Position numbers and translations under genes: made by a program. From CADCTB01 sp963768975 (GTDB lineage Bacteria > Actinomycetota > Acidimicrobiia > Acidimicrobiales > AC-14): a stretch of DNA of 64,000 nucleotides. This document shows, in pieces, positions 54,155 to 62,192 of this stretch (the stretch's first letter is position 1; every line of letters starts with the position of its first letter). The DNA lies in the NCBI GenBank assembly GCA_963768975.1, contig CAVYKB010000019.1, positions 1 to 64,000 of the forward strand, written 5' to 3'. Under the pieces are notes generated by a model. That model saw nothing but the letters and a program-made list of their open reading frames with translations, had not been told where the DNA came from and ran no database searches.

Positions 54155-54547
54155 ATGCCGAGATACCTGACTCAGGAGTGGATGGACGTCGGCCGCGAGC
54201 TGGCCCAGGAGTTCCCCGAGCGGGCCGGCGCCACGGCCCGGCTGCAGTATCAGGTGAACGGCGCGCCGGAGGGCGACGTCCACTACTACTGGGTCATCGA
54301 CAGCGGAAAGATCCTGGAGTGGACCAAGGGCGACGACCCCGACGCCGAGATCACCCTGTCGATGAGCTACGAGGACGCGGTCAAGATGCAGAAGAGCGAG
54401 CTGGACCCCAACGCCGCCTTCATGCAGGGCCGGATCAAGGTCGTTCCCGGCTCCAACATGGGCAAGCTCATGAGCCTCCTCCCCCTGACCCAGAGCGCCG
54501 AGTACAAGGCCATCCAGGCCAAGATCAACGACGTCACTGAGTACTAG
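54155..54547 (+). CDS. SCP2 sterol-carrier-like protein
   Basis: A 130-residue lipid-binding protein of the SCP2 fold: VGRELAQEFPERAGATARLQYQVNGAPEGDVHYYWVIDSG, then DAEITLSMSYEDAVKMQKSELDPNAAFMQGRIKVVPGSNMGKLMSLLPLTQS. The hydrophobic pocket helix (GKLMSLLPL) and the AFMQGRIK turn are characteristic. ATG 54155 follows GGGAAGGA. SCP2 domains bind acyl-CoA, sterols or polyketides, which fits the SnoaL-rich locus upstream. It is followed by a strong hairpin. Confidence 0.9.
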   Translation: MPRYLTQEWMDVGRELAQEFPERAGATARLQYQVNGAPEGDVHYYWVIDSGKILEWTKGDDPDAEITLSMSYEDAVKMQKSELDPNAAFMQGRIKVVPGSNMGKLMSLLPLTQSAEYKAIQAKINDVTEY

Positions 54548-54555
54548 GAGCGGGC

Positions 54556-54585
54556 GCCGCCGGCGGGCTGTGACCCGCCGGCGGC
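54556..54585. terminator. Perfect 12-bp hairpin between convergent genes
   Basis: GCCGCCGGCGGG and CCCGCCGGCGGC pair without mismatch around CTGTGA. It lies between the stops of the SCP2 gene (54547) and the ferritin-like lipoprotein gene (54610) and could terminate both. There is no T-run. Confidence 0.72.
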
Positions 54586-54609
54586 GAACACATCGATTCT
54601 CTGCCGGCG

Positions 54610-55362
54610 TCAGCCGGTGATCAACGCCGGCTGGGGGTTGGAAGGGGCGAAGTCGACATTGGCGAGGCCGCTGGCCGGCTTCACGGGCCCAGCGCCGACG
54701 GGATAGAAACCGAGCACGTACCGGAGGATGGCCTGGCGCTGCTGGCCGACCACGTTGATCTGGGCGGCGAGCTTGATCGCGTCGCCGCTCTTCAGCGTGG
54801 GAATGACCGACTGGTAGGTCTGAGAGGCAAAGTCCTCCAGTCGCAGGGCCAGGGTAGCGGCAGCCGGGATGGTGGTGACCTTGGCGAACTCGGCGTTGAC
54901 GGTCGGCGCCAGGGCGGCGGCGGGGGCGCTCACGGCCGGGCGACCGGCGCCGGTGAGCACCCTGTTCCAGCTGTCGAGCGCCTCCTGGTGCTGCTTCGCC
55001 GCCGTCGTCACGAACGTGGCGACGGCCGGGGGGACGGTGCCGAGCTTGCCTGCGGTCGCAGCCGCGCCCGCGGCGGTGTAAGTGTCGACCGCGAGCTTCT
55101 CGAGGCCGGCGGCAGCAGCGGCGACGTCGAGGTCGGCGTTCGCCCCCGCAGCGGTCGTTGCGGTCGTCGCGGTCGTGTCGCCAGTCTGGCCGGCACCACT
55201 GCCGCTGTCGTCGTCGCCATCATCGCCGCACGCGGCGGCGAGAACCACTGCCCCAGCGGCCAGGGTCGTGCCGGCGAGGAACCGGCGACGGCTGACCGCC
55301 GTCGAAGCCATCGATGCGATGGGAGACTCCTGATCGGCGGTCTTGCGGGTTTCCTCGTTCAT
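54610..55362 (-). CDS. Tat-exported ferritin-like lipoprotein (A-type, copy 1)
   Basis: A 250-residue exported protein. The Tat signal VSRRRFLAGTTLAAGAVVLAAAC ends in a lipobox Cys near residue 45, followed by an Asp/Ser/Thr linker. The mature part is a four-helix ferritin-like bundle (ferritin_2 type): GLEKLAVDTY, AKQHQEALDSWN and ALRLEDFASQTY supply Glu, His and Glu, but the fourth helix reads VVGQQRQAIL where active members have ExxH. Metal binding may therefore be incomplete. ATG 55362 overlaps the B-type gene stop (ATGA). It is a paralogue of the gene at 59447. Confidence 0.85.
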   Translation of the reverse strand: MNEETRKTADQESPIASMASTAVSRRRFLAGTTLAAGAVVLAAACGDDGDDDSGSGAGQTGDTTATTATTAAGANADLDVAAAAAGLEKLAVDTYTAAGAAATAGKLGTVPPAVATFVTTAAKQHQEALDSWNRVLTGAGRPAVSAPAAALAPTVNAEFAKVTTIPAAATLALRLEDFASQTYQSVIPTLKSGDAIKLAAQINVVGQQRQAILRYVLGFYPVGAGPVKPASGLANVDFAPSNPQPALITG

Positions 55363-56288
55363 CGAACGGCTCCTGAAGTCGGCTCGGCGATCAGATCGGG
55401 CCCATTGATCTTGTGCAGCGCGTCCGGCGTGGCGACGCTTCCTGCTGCCGCAGGCAGGCGGGGAATGTTCGCTGCAGGGAACGGCACGTCGATCAGTTCG
55501 ACTGCGCCCCCGGCGAGGAGGGCGCTAACCGCCCGGAGGGTGGCCAGGTGCTGGGCCTCGATGCCCATGACGCTGGCCATGATGCCCTTTGAGCGCTGGT
55601 CCTGGAGCATGCTGAGGTTCAGGAGATAGGTGTCGGTCGCCACCTTCTCCAGCGTGGCGGCGAAATCGACCACCTTGGCCGGCGTGCTGAGGTCGGCGCC
55701 GGTCACGACGGGGAGGAACTTCGGGTTCGGCGCGTCTTGGAGCTTGCCGGCCAGAGTCGTGGTCTGGGCCTGGAACGCCTTCTTGTGCTCGTCGTGCTGG
55801 CGGCGGGTCTCTTTGGCGAAGGCAGCCACGGTGTTCCTGGCACCGGTGTCCGTGATACCCGCCACAGCCTTGGCGGCCGGTGCGTTGGCCTTGTCCGGCC
55901 CTTCGCCAAGGGCGACGCTGTAGGTGGCGACGGCCAGGGCCTCGAGGGATGAGGCCGTTTGAAGGATCTGTACGTCGAGCGCCTGGTCGGCCCGGGCGGG
56001 GGTGGCCAGGAGGCCGGCGAAGAGGCCGCCGAATCCTCCGCCGAGCAATGTACGGGCGGCGAGCCCACTCGCTCCGTAGCCCATCCGGGCCAGCACGCCG
56101 CGCCGGGCCTCGTTGAACCGGTCGATCTCGTCCGTGTCGATCTCGCCGTTGCGCTCCTCGCGAATTTCCGCCAGTTCGGGAAGCGACTCCTTCGCCACCT
56201 TCATGGCGTCGACGTGGAGGTCTCGCGACTCCTCCATCAGCAGGTCGAAGGTCCCCGTGTCAATCTTCAGTCGATCCTGACTCCGCAT
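55359..56288 (-). CDS. Ferritin-like protein (B-type, copy 1)
   Basis: A 309-residue protein. The N-terminal 65 residues are acidic/helical and cytoplasm-like (LLMEESRDLHVDAMKVAKESLPELAEIREER). A twin-Arg-like ARRGVLARMGYGASGLAARTLLGGGFGGLFAGLLATPARA signal-like segment follows. The ferritin-like bundle then has all four ligand helices: SLEALAVATY, RRQHDEHKKAF, TLEKVATDTY and MGIEAQHLATL (Glu, His, Glu, ExxH). It could bind a di-iron centre outside the membrane. The interior position of the export signal is odd. It is a paralogue of 60028, which has the signal at the N-terminus. Confidence 0.83.
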   Translation of the reverse strand: MRSQDRLKIDTGTFDLLMEESRDLHVDAMKVAKESLPELAEIREERNGEIDTDEIDRFNEARRGVLARMGYGASGLAARTLLGGGFGGLFAGLLATPARADQALDVQILQTASSLEALAVATYSVALGEGPDKANAPAAKAVAGITDTGARNTVAAFAKETRRQHDEHKKAFQAQTTTLAGKLQDAPNPKFLPVVTGADLSTPAKVVDFAATLEKVATDTYLLNLSMLQDQRSKGIMASVMGIEAQHLATLRAVSALLAGGAVELIDVPFPAANIPRLPAAAGSVATPDALHKINGPDLIAEPTSGAVR

Positions 56289-56363
56289 CCCTGACTTCTC
56301 CTTTTCGGGGGCGTTCCCTCGCCCGCCGGTCGGCTCGGCTTCCCCGGTCCGGGGGGTTCGGAG

Positions 56364-56750
56364 CTACGCCGACACTTGGATGAACTTGTGAGGCATGAAT
56401 GGGTGAACTTCGCAGGCGTACTCGAACCGTCCTGCCTTCGTGACGGTGAAGGTCTTCGTGCTCTTGGCGAAGCGTCCGGTGTCGAATGACCGGTCGACGG
56501 CAGTCACCGAGTGCTCGGCCGTGTCCCTGTTCTCCACGGTCACGACGTCCCCCACCCTCACCTGAAGCGTGTCAGGAGCGAATTCGAAGTTGGAGATCAC
56601 GACCGTCCCTGAGCCGGCGCCACCCTTCTCAGTGCTCGCGCCACCATCCCCGGAGCCGCTGCAGGCCGAAGTCACGAGAACGGCGACGAGCATGGCTCGG
56701 GCGGGGCCGCTCCGGAGCGCCTTGGACAGGGATCGAGGAAGAACCTTCAC
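56364..56750 (-). CDS. Cupredoxin lipoprotein
   Basis: A 128-residue blue-copper-type protein. The signal ends in the lipobox VTSAC near residue 30, followed by a Gly/Ser linker. The cupredoxin fold shows VVISNFEFAPDTLQVRVGDVVTVENRD, then AEHSVTAV (first His) and FEYACEVHPFMPHKF (Cys, His, Met). All four type-1 copper ligands are present. It may carry electrons at the membrane or buffer copper. It begins with GTG 56750, 58 bases after the membrane protein stop, and precedes the B-type ferritin-like gene. Confidence 0.88.
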   Translation of the reverse strand: MKVLPRSLSKALRSGPARAMLVAVLVTSACSGSGDGGASTEKGGAGSGTVVISNFEFAPDTLQVRVGDVVTVENRDTAEHSVTAVDRSFDTGRFAKSTKTFTVTKAGRFEYACEVHPFMPHKFIQVSA

Positions 56751-56808
56751 GTGAGTGGACCTTTCGGGGGGTGATGGGGGATGGGAGCGGCTCCCGCCAG
56801 GACGGGTC

Positions 56809-57555
56809 CTATGCCAGCGAGGCGGCCAAGGGCGACGTGACCGCCGGCGGATCGGTCGCCGGTGTGGTCTCTCGGGTCTTGAGCAGGAAGGCGAGCGCGA
56901 CGTTGGCGGCGAAGAGCTCGGCGAACTTCACCGGGAGGTCCGCCAGGAGGTAGGGGTCCCGGTGGTCGACGAGAGGGAGGGCGAACTGGCGGGCGGCGAC
57001 ATAGGTGAGGACCATCAGCGCAGTCGACGCGACGATCGAGCGAGAAAGAGCTCGGGAGGGCCGGAGGCACAGGAGCCCGGCCTGGACGGCCAGGATGACG
57101 CCGCTGGCCGCGAAGAAGGCGCCCAGCTGCCAGCTCTCGGCCCAGTGCGACGGCGCCAGCACGACGTGGGCCACGGCGGCGAAGAGCAGCGCAGCCGCGC
57201 CGGCGACCTGAGCCCGGTCGGTTCGCGCCATGCCGGCACCCGAACGCCGGCGCCGTAGGGCTACCGCCGCCGCAGCCACACCTGCGGTGATGACTCCGGT
57301 GCCGGCGACCATCATCGCCAGCAGCTCCCACTCGTTGCCCTCGTTGGCGGCGGGTGGCGGCGGCACGTACTCGGCCCGACCGAAAAGAATCCCTTCACCG
57401 GTCGGCTCGCCGAGCGCGATTGCCGGCGTCGCCGAACCGAGAGGCACCGTGGTCGCCGTTCCCTCGTGGGCGGCGACCGGGCCGGCGCCGGCCACGAGCC
57501 ACCCCGAAATGGCGATGCCGGTAACGGCGAAAAGAGACCGGAGGTTTGGCTTCAT
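56809..57555 (-). CDS. Exported multi-helix membrane protein
   Basis: A 248-residue protein with a cleavable-looking signal (FAVTGIAISGWLVAGAGPVAAHEG), a short extracellular segment and about five or six membrane helices (LLAMMVAGTGVITAGVAAAAVAL, AALLFAAVAHVVLAP, LGAFFAASGVILAVQAGLLCL, ASTALMVLTYVAA and LFAANVALAFLL). A His-containing helix pair (AVAHVVLAPSHWAESW) might bind metal or haem. I do not recognise a family. It is the first gene of the operon containing a cupredoxin and the ferritin-like pair, and is divergent from the second cupredoxin gene. Confidence 0.75.
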   Translation of the reverse strand: MKPNLRSLFAVTGIAISGWLVAGAGPVAAHEGTATTVPLGSATPAIALGEPTGEGILFGRAEYVPPPPAANEGNEWELLAMMVAGTGVITAGVAAAAVALRRRRSGAGMARTDRAQVAGAAALLFAAVAHVVLAPSHWAESWQLGAFFAASGVILAVQAGLLCLRPSRALSRSIVASTALMVLTYVAARQFALPLVDHRDPYLLADLPVKFAELFAANVALAFLLKTRETTPATDPPAVTSPLAASLA

Positions 57556-57634
57556 GTCCGTGTTTCGGAGCGACCATCGTGAGTGGATTCGAGAAAGTGT
57601 CATCCGGTCGCGCAGCCAGGGCCGAAGAGGGGCC

Positions 57635-58048
57635 GTGAGCACCAAACGGAGCCGTACCGCCCTCTTTGCGTCGGCAATAGTCGGCCTCGCCGCCGTGACT
57701 TCCGCCTGTGGCGGGGGTGACGACGGAGCGGGAGCGCCGGCGCCGGCCGCCGCCGACGGAGAGCAGACGGTCGCCCTGAGGCTGATTGCCTTCAAGCCCG
57801 AACGCCTCAGCGTGGCTGCTGGAACAGCGGTGACCTGGAAGAACGAGGACGCCTCGGAGCACACCGTGACGTCCGGAACCGTTTCCCAAGGGTCCGGCGG
57901 TGTCACCACGGCGGTTGACAGCAAGTTCGAGTCGGGCTCGTTGAAGCAGAACGCATCGTTCAGCTTCACGTTCACCGCCCCGGGCACCTATGCGTATTTC
58001 TGCAAGATACACCCGGCAACGATGCGAGGAGAGATCACGGTCAAGTAG
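57635..58048 (+). CDS. Cupredoxin lipoprotein, second
   Basis: A 137-residue plastocyanin-like lipoprotein. The signal ends in VTSACGGG. The copper fold reads VALRLIAFKPERLSVAAGTAVTWKNEDASEHTVTSG with the first His, then TAPGTYAYFCKIHPATMRGEITVK with Cys, His and Met. An insertion (QGSGGVTTAVDSKFESGSL) separates the two halves as in amicyanin-like proteins. GTG 57635 is chosen because GAAGAGGGG lies just upstream and the signal peptide begins there. It is divergent from the operon above and is probably co-transcribed with the next gene. Confidence 0.88.
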   Translation: MSTKRSRTALFASAIVGLAAVTSACGGGDDGAGAPAPAAADGEQTVALRLIAFKPERLSVAAGTAVTWKNEDASEHTVTSGTVSQGSGGVTTAVDSKFESGSLKQNASFSFTFTAPGTYAYFCKIHPATMRGEITVK

Positions 58049-58122
58049 CGCACATTGATCCCTGTCCTGTCCATGCATCGAGCAGTTCGACACCGAAAAA
58101 GCACGATCCCTCGGAGGATTCA

Positions 58123-59391
58123 TTGAAGAAGCTCACCGTACGACTCGCCAGTGCCGCTGTCGCGCTGGCCCTCGTCGGCGCCGCCTGTGGCGACGACGAC
58201 GACGCAACCCCCACTGCCGGCCAGTCCGACACCACGACGGCGCCCGCCGCCGCGAACGCGTCGGCTACGACGGGCGCCGCGACCCTGCGTGCCGGCCTGA
58301 CCGGTCTGCTGACCGAGCACGTCTACCTCGCCGCCCTGGCCACCGGGTCGGCGCTGCGGGGCGACGCCAAGGGCTTCGAGGCATACGCCACGGCCCTGAA
58401 CGGTCCGACGAACAGCAACACCGCCGACCTCACCGCGGCCATTACCTCGGTCTACGGGGCCGACGTGGGTAAGGCGTTCGACGGCCTCTGGCGGAGCGAA
58501 GGCCACATCCCCGCGTTCGTGGCCTACACGCAGGGCATCGCTGCCAACGACAAGGCCAAGGCCGACAAGGCCGTCGCCGACCTGCTGGCCTACGCCAAGA
58601 CCTTCGGCACCACGCTGAACTCGGTGAACTCCAACCTCCCCGCCGCGGCCGTCGAGGAGGGCGTGAAGACGCACATCACCACCCTGAAGACGGTCGTGGA
58701 CGCCCAGAAGGCAGGCGACCAGGCCAAGGTCTACTCGTCGCTGCGCCTGGCCTACGGCCACATGGGCGAGTTCGCCGCCACCCTGGCCGGTGCCACCCAG
58801 GCCAAGTTCCCTGACAAGATCGGCGGCAAGGCCGACACCAAGGCGGCCACGCTGCGGGCCGGCATGACGTCGCTGCTCCGTGAGCACGTGCTGCTCGCCG
58901 CCAGCGCCACCGGCGGAGCCCTGGGCGGACGGGTCCCGCAGTTCGAGGCGGCTGCCACCGCATTGAACGGCCCCAGCGCCAGCAACACCTCCGACATCGT
59001 CGCCGCCATCACCTCGGTGTACGGCGCCGAAGTCGGTAAGGCGTTCGATGGCCTGTGGCGCAGTGAGGGCCACATCCCGGCATTCGTCGCCTACACCCAG
59101 GGCATCGCTGCCAATGACAAGGCCAAGTCCGACAAGGCCGTCGCCGACGCCCTGGGCTACGCCAAGACCTTCGGCACGACGATGAACTCGGTCAACTCCA
59201 ACCTGCCGGCGGCGGCAGTCGAGGACGCCATCAAGATGCACGTGACGACCCTGAAGGCCGTCATCGACGCCCAGAAGGCGGGCGACGCCACGGCCACGGC
59301 CACGACCCTGCGGGCTGCTGTCGCCCACATGAGCGACACCGCCACTGTGCTGGCCGACGCCACGGTCAAGAAGTTCCCCGAGAAGTTCTAA
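58123..59391 (+). CDS. Internally duplicated helical lipoprotein with conserved His
   Basis: A 422-residue lipoprotein (lipobox VGAAC at about residue 22). It is a tandem duplication: residues 51-230 and 240-420 are closely similar, sharing an identical stretch from GLWRSEGHIPAF to NDKAK. Each unit is all helix and repeats four His at equivalent places (66/255 in EHV, 128/317 in EGHIPAF, 184/373 before (I/V)TTL, 213/402 before Met). This suggests two metal- or haem-binding bundles per chain. I do not recognise a family. TTG 58123 follows CGGAGG at a good distance. It is transcribed after the second cupredoxin. Confidence 0.82.
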   Translation: MKKLTVRLASAAVALALVGAACGDDDDATPTAGQSDTTTAPAAANASATTGAATLRAGLTGLLTEHVYLAALATGSALRGDAKGFEAYATALNGPTNSNTADLTAAITSVYGADVGKAFDGLWRSEGHIPAFVAYTQGIAANDKAKADKAVADLLAYAKTFGTTLNSVNSNLPAAAVEEGVKTHITTLKTVVDAQKAGDQAKVYSSLRLAYGHMGEFAATLAGATQAKFPDKIGGKADTKAATLRAGMTSLLREHVLLAASATGGALGGRVPQFEAAATALNGPSASNTSDIVAAITSVYGAEVGKAFDGLWRSEGHIPAFVAYTQGIAANDKAKSDKAVADALGYAKTFGTTMNSVNSNLPAAAVEDAIKMHVTTLKAVIDAQKAGDATATATTLRAAVAHMSDTATVLADATVKKFPEKF

Positions 59392-59412
59392 CCGCCACGT
59401 CCCCGTTTCGGT

Positions 59413-59436
59413 AGCCCGTCTCTTCGGAGGCGGGCT
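59413..59436. terminator. Hairpin between convergent genes
   Basis: AGCCCGTCTC and GAGGCGGGCT pair over ten bases with one wobble around TTCG, a stable tetraloop. It lies between the stop of the duplicated lipoprotein (59391) and that of the ferritin-like gene (59447). Confidence 0.65.
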
Positions 59437-59446
59437 GCCGGCGCGT

Positions 59447-60031
59447 TCACCCCCCGATCAGCCGGAGGTGGGGATCGGCGCCGGGCGCGACGACGGGCTC
59501 TCGCCCGAGGAGGTAGCGGAGGACGGCCTGGCGCTGGTGGCCGGCGACGGCCACCTGGGCCGCCAGCTGGATGGCCTCCGGGCGCCGGAGGTCCGGCACG
59601 GCCTGCAGGTAGGTCTGCGCCGCGTAGTCCTCGAGGCGCAAGGCGAGGGAGGCGAGGGCCAGAACGTCGGTTTGGCGGATGCCGGCCGCGTTGAGCGCCT
59701 CCTGGAGCTTGGCGGGAGCCGCCGTCACCTCGGCCCGGCCGGCGCCGGCCAGCAGCGTGTTCCACGCCCGGTGGGCCTGATCGTGGTGGCCAGCGGCGGT
59801 CGCCACCACGGCGGCGAGGGCCTGGGGGACGAGGGCGCCGACCTTACCGTCAGTCATGAGCCGACCGGCGGAGATGTAATGGTCGAACGCCAGTCGCTCC
59901 ATGCCCGCCGCGTCGCCGGCGAGGTCGAGGTCGGGGTCGCCGCTGCCGCCGGCGCCGTCCGAGCAGGCGCCGGCGAGGAGCGCGGCGGCGCCGCCGGCCA
60001 GGAGCCGGCGGCGGTCCATGCCGGGGCTCAT
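59447..60031 (-). CDS. Tat-exported ferritin-like lipoprotein (A-type, copy 2)
   Basis: A 194-residue paralogue of the gene at 54610. Signal DRRRLLAGGAAALLAGAC with a lipobox. Bundle helices: GMERLAFDHY, AAGHHDQAHRAWN, LALRLEDYAAQTY and VAVAGHQRQAVLRYLLG. As in its paralogue the fourth helix lacks the ExxH pair, here GHQRQ, so the loss is a shared trait of the A-type. The start overlaps the B-type copy 2 stop by four bases, keeping the same B-then-A order as copy 1. Confidence 0.85.
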   Translation of the reverse strand: MSPGMDRRRLLAGGAAALLAGACSDGAGGSGDPDLDLAGDAAGMERLAFDHYISAGRLMTDGKVGALVPQALAAVVATAAGHHDQAHRAWNTLLAGAGRAEVTAAPAKLQEALNAAGIRQTDVLALASLALRLEDYAAQTYLQAVPDLRRPEAIQLAAQVAVAGHQRQAVLRYLLGREPVVAPGADPHLRLIGG

Positions 60032-60621
60032 CCGAGCGCCCCGCTGGCGGGAGCGGCGACGTCCCCGGCCTGGTCCAGGCCGTCGGCAGGGGCGACGGTG
60101 CCGGCGGTGGAGGGCACCCGGGGGAGTTCGGACACGGGAAGAGGGAGGCGCAGGGTGTGCGTTCCCGCGAGGCGGAGGACGGCCAGATGTTGGGCAGCGA
60201 CGGCCATGGCGCCGGCGACAAGCGCCTTGGCCCGGCGGTCTTCGAGCATGGACAGGTTCGTCATGTAGGTGTCGACCAGCAGCTTCTCGACGGAGGCCGC
60301 GGACGCGACGGGGTCGGCGCCGGCCAGGAGCGGGGCGAAGGTGGGGTTGGGGGCGTCCTGGGCCCGGCCGCCGAGCGCCAACGTCCGATCCTGCAGCGCC
60401 TTCTTGTGGTCGGCGTGGCGCCGGCCGGCGCCGGCGGCGAACCCCGCCAGCGCCTCAGCCGGGATCCGGGTGTACGCCGCTTCGGCCAGGGCCTCGAGCG
60501 ACGAGGCGGTCTGCAGGATCCGGATGTCGAGGGCGACCTCGGCGCCGGCCGGCGGCGCGACCAGGACGGCTACCCCGCCGCTCAGCAGGCCGAGGACGCG
60601 CCGGCGGGGGAGTCCTGACAC
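60028..60621 (-). CDS. Exported ferritin-like protein (B-type, copy 2)
   Basis: A 197-residue paralogue of the gene at 55359 without its 65-residue acidic extension. The signal (PRRRVLGLLSGGVAVLVAPPAGA) is at the very N-terminus. The bundle then reads ALDIRILQTASSLEALAEAAY, RRHADHKKALQ, SVEKLLVDTYMTNLSMLEDRRAKALVAGAMAVAAQHLAVLR. In the last helix the copy-1 ExxH pair is AxxH here, so one ligand is lost. The shared ILQTASSLEALA segment leaves no doubt about paralogy. It is divergent from the ECF sigma factor gene. Confidence 0.85.
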   Translation of the reverse strand: MSGLPRRRVLGLLSGGVAVLVAPPAGAEVALDIRILQTASSLEALAEAAYTRIPAEALAGFAAGAGRRHADHKKALQDRTLALGGRAQDAPNPTFAPLLAGADPVASAASVEKLLVDTYMTNLSMLEDRRAKALVAGAMAVAAQHLAVLRLAGTHTLRLPLPVSELPRVPSTAGTVAPADGLDQAGDVAAPASGALG

Positions 60622-60789
60622 CCACGGAGCCTACGCGACGACCCGGATCGTCTTCGGGGGCAGCGGGGCGAGGGCCGCATTCCACCGGGTAAGAGTTCTG
60701 AGAGAGGTCATGTGCTCACATTCCGTCGCAGGTTTTCGATCGGGTACGTCCACACATACGGCGGGCTACGTAAAAAGGATGCTGTGAAC

Positions 60790-61371
60790 ATGGACGATCT
60801 CCGCGACACCAGTGATGCGGCCCTCGTGGTCGCCATCGGCCGCTGGCGTGAAGACGCCTTGGCCGAGGTCTACCGGCGTCACGCCGGGGCGGCCTACGGG
60901 CTGGCGCGCCGGCTGCTGAACGACAAGGAGCTGGCCGAGGAGATCCTGCAAGAGGTCATCCTGCGACTCTGGAACAACCCGGAGCGCTTCGACTCGGAGC
61001 GGGGCAGCCTTCGGGCCTACCTGCTGGCCCAGGTTCACGGCAGATCGGTGGACCTGCTGCGCTCGGAGACCTCACGCCGGCGGCGCGAGGAACGCGAGGC
61101 CCGGGAGTCGACCAGCTTTGGGGATGACATCGAGAGGGAAGTCATCGATCTCACCGTCTCGGAGAAGGTGAAGGAGGTCGTCGCCGGCCTCCCCACCGAC
61201 GAGCGCCAGGCGATCGAGCTTGCCTATTTCGGGGGGCACACGTACCGCCAGGTCGCCGTGATGCTGGACACGCCCGAGGGAACGATTAAAAGTCGTATCC
61301 GTTCGGGCTTGCGCCGGCTGCGCAAGGACCTCGCCGAGGCAGGACTGGGAGTGTCATGGGCAGAGAGCTGA
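60790..61371 (+). CDS. ECF sigma factor (SigK/RskA-associated type)
   Basis: A 193-residue extracytoplasmic-function sigma factor. Region 2 reads YRRHAGAAYGLARRLLNDKELAEEILQEVILRLWNNPERFDSERGSLRAYLL. Region 4 is VVAGLPTDERQAIELAYFGGHTYRQVAVMLDTPEGTIKSRIRSGLRRLRK. It is followed by an RskA-type anti-sigma factor, the arrangement of the SigK/ECF19 group. ATG 60790 was chosen, but GTG 60784 is closer to the AAAAGGA site and possible. Its targets probably include the flanking ferritin-like/cupredoxin genes (inference). Confidence 0.93.
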   Translation: MDDLRDTSDAALVVAIGRWREDALAEVYRRHAGAAYGLARRLLNDKELAEEILQEVILRLWNNPERFDSERGSLRAYLLAQVHGRSVDLLRSETSRRRREEREARESTSFGDDIEREVIDLTVSEKVKEVVAGLPTDERQAIELAYFGGHTYRQVAVMLDTPEGTIKSRIRSGLRRLRKDLAEAGLGVSWAES

Positions 61372-62144
61372 GCCACGCAGAGGTCGCCGACCTCTTGGGT
61401 GCGTACGCGCTCGACGCCCTGGAGCCGGCGGAGCTGCAGGTAGTCGATCGTCACGTCCAAGGGTGCCAGGCGTGCCTGGCCGAGGTCGCCGAGTACAGAG
61501 AGGTCGCCGGGCTGTTGACGCCGGGCTGGGGCAAGCCGCCCGCCGGGGTCTGGGAGCGGATTTCCGCCTCCCTGGAGGAGGCGCCGCCCCCGCTCGACCT
61601 GGCGCCGGTGATCGCCATGAAGCCGCCGGCGCCACCCACGACCAGCTCCGCCGGCGGCGGCTGGACCCGGCGCGGTTTCGGCGCCGGGATCGCAGCCATG
61701 GTCGCCGTCGCCGCGGTGGCCATGATCGGTTTCCTCGGGGTCCGGGCGATCGACGACGGTAGGAGCGTCGACCGGGACAGCGTGAGCGCCTACGCCGAGC
61801 TGGAGCGCTCGGCCAACGCCGCCCTGGCCGACCCGAGCGGCGACAAGGTCGACCTGGTCTCGGCCGACGGGTCCCGCTTCGTGCAAGCCGTCATCCTGCG
61901 CGACGGCACCGGCTACCTGGTTAACCCGAACCTGCCGGCGCTGCCGGTGGAGCGGACCTACCAGCTGTGGGCCGTGGTCGGCACGGCCAAGATCTCGGTG
62001 GGCGTTCTCGGCAACGCGCCGAAGATCGTCCCGTTCAAGATGAACGGGCCGGTGTCCGCACTGGCCATCACCGAAGAGGTCTCCGGCGGGGTGGTCGTCA
62101 GCCGGGCCGACCCCGTCGTGGTCGGCAAGGTCCAGTCCGCCTGA
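61356..62144 (+). CDS. RskA-family anti-sigma factor
   Basis: A 262-residue single-pass membrane regulator. The cytoplasmic anti-sigma domain begins LSHAEVADLLGAYALDALEPAE and has the zinc-binding HVQGCQAC. A membrane helix (GIAAMVAVAAVAMIGFLGV) lies near residues 108-126. The extracellular RskA domain includes LVSADGSRFVQAVILRDGTGYLVNPNLPALPVERTYQLWAVVG. The start lies inside the sigma gene (overlap of 16 bases), so the pair is made together. Regulated intramembrane proteolysis would release the sigma factor, as known for RskA. Confidence 0.93.
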   Translation: MGRELSHAEVADLLGAYALDALEPAELQVVDRHVQGCQACLAEVAEYREVAGLLTPGWGKPPAGVWERISASLEEAPPPLDLAPVIAMKPPAPPTTSSAGGGWTRRGFGAGIAAMVAVAAVAMIGFLGVRAIDDGRSVDRDSVSAYAELERSANAALADPSGDKVDLVSADGSRFVQAVILRDGTGYLVNPNLPALPVERTYQLWAVVGTAKISVGVLGNAPKIVPFKMNGPVSALAITEEVSGGVVVSRADPVVVGKVQSA

Positions 62145-62192
62145 CCCCTCCGTCTCCGCAGCCTGTTGCACTTGTGGCGGGGCGGGGGCGGG

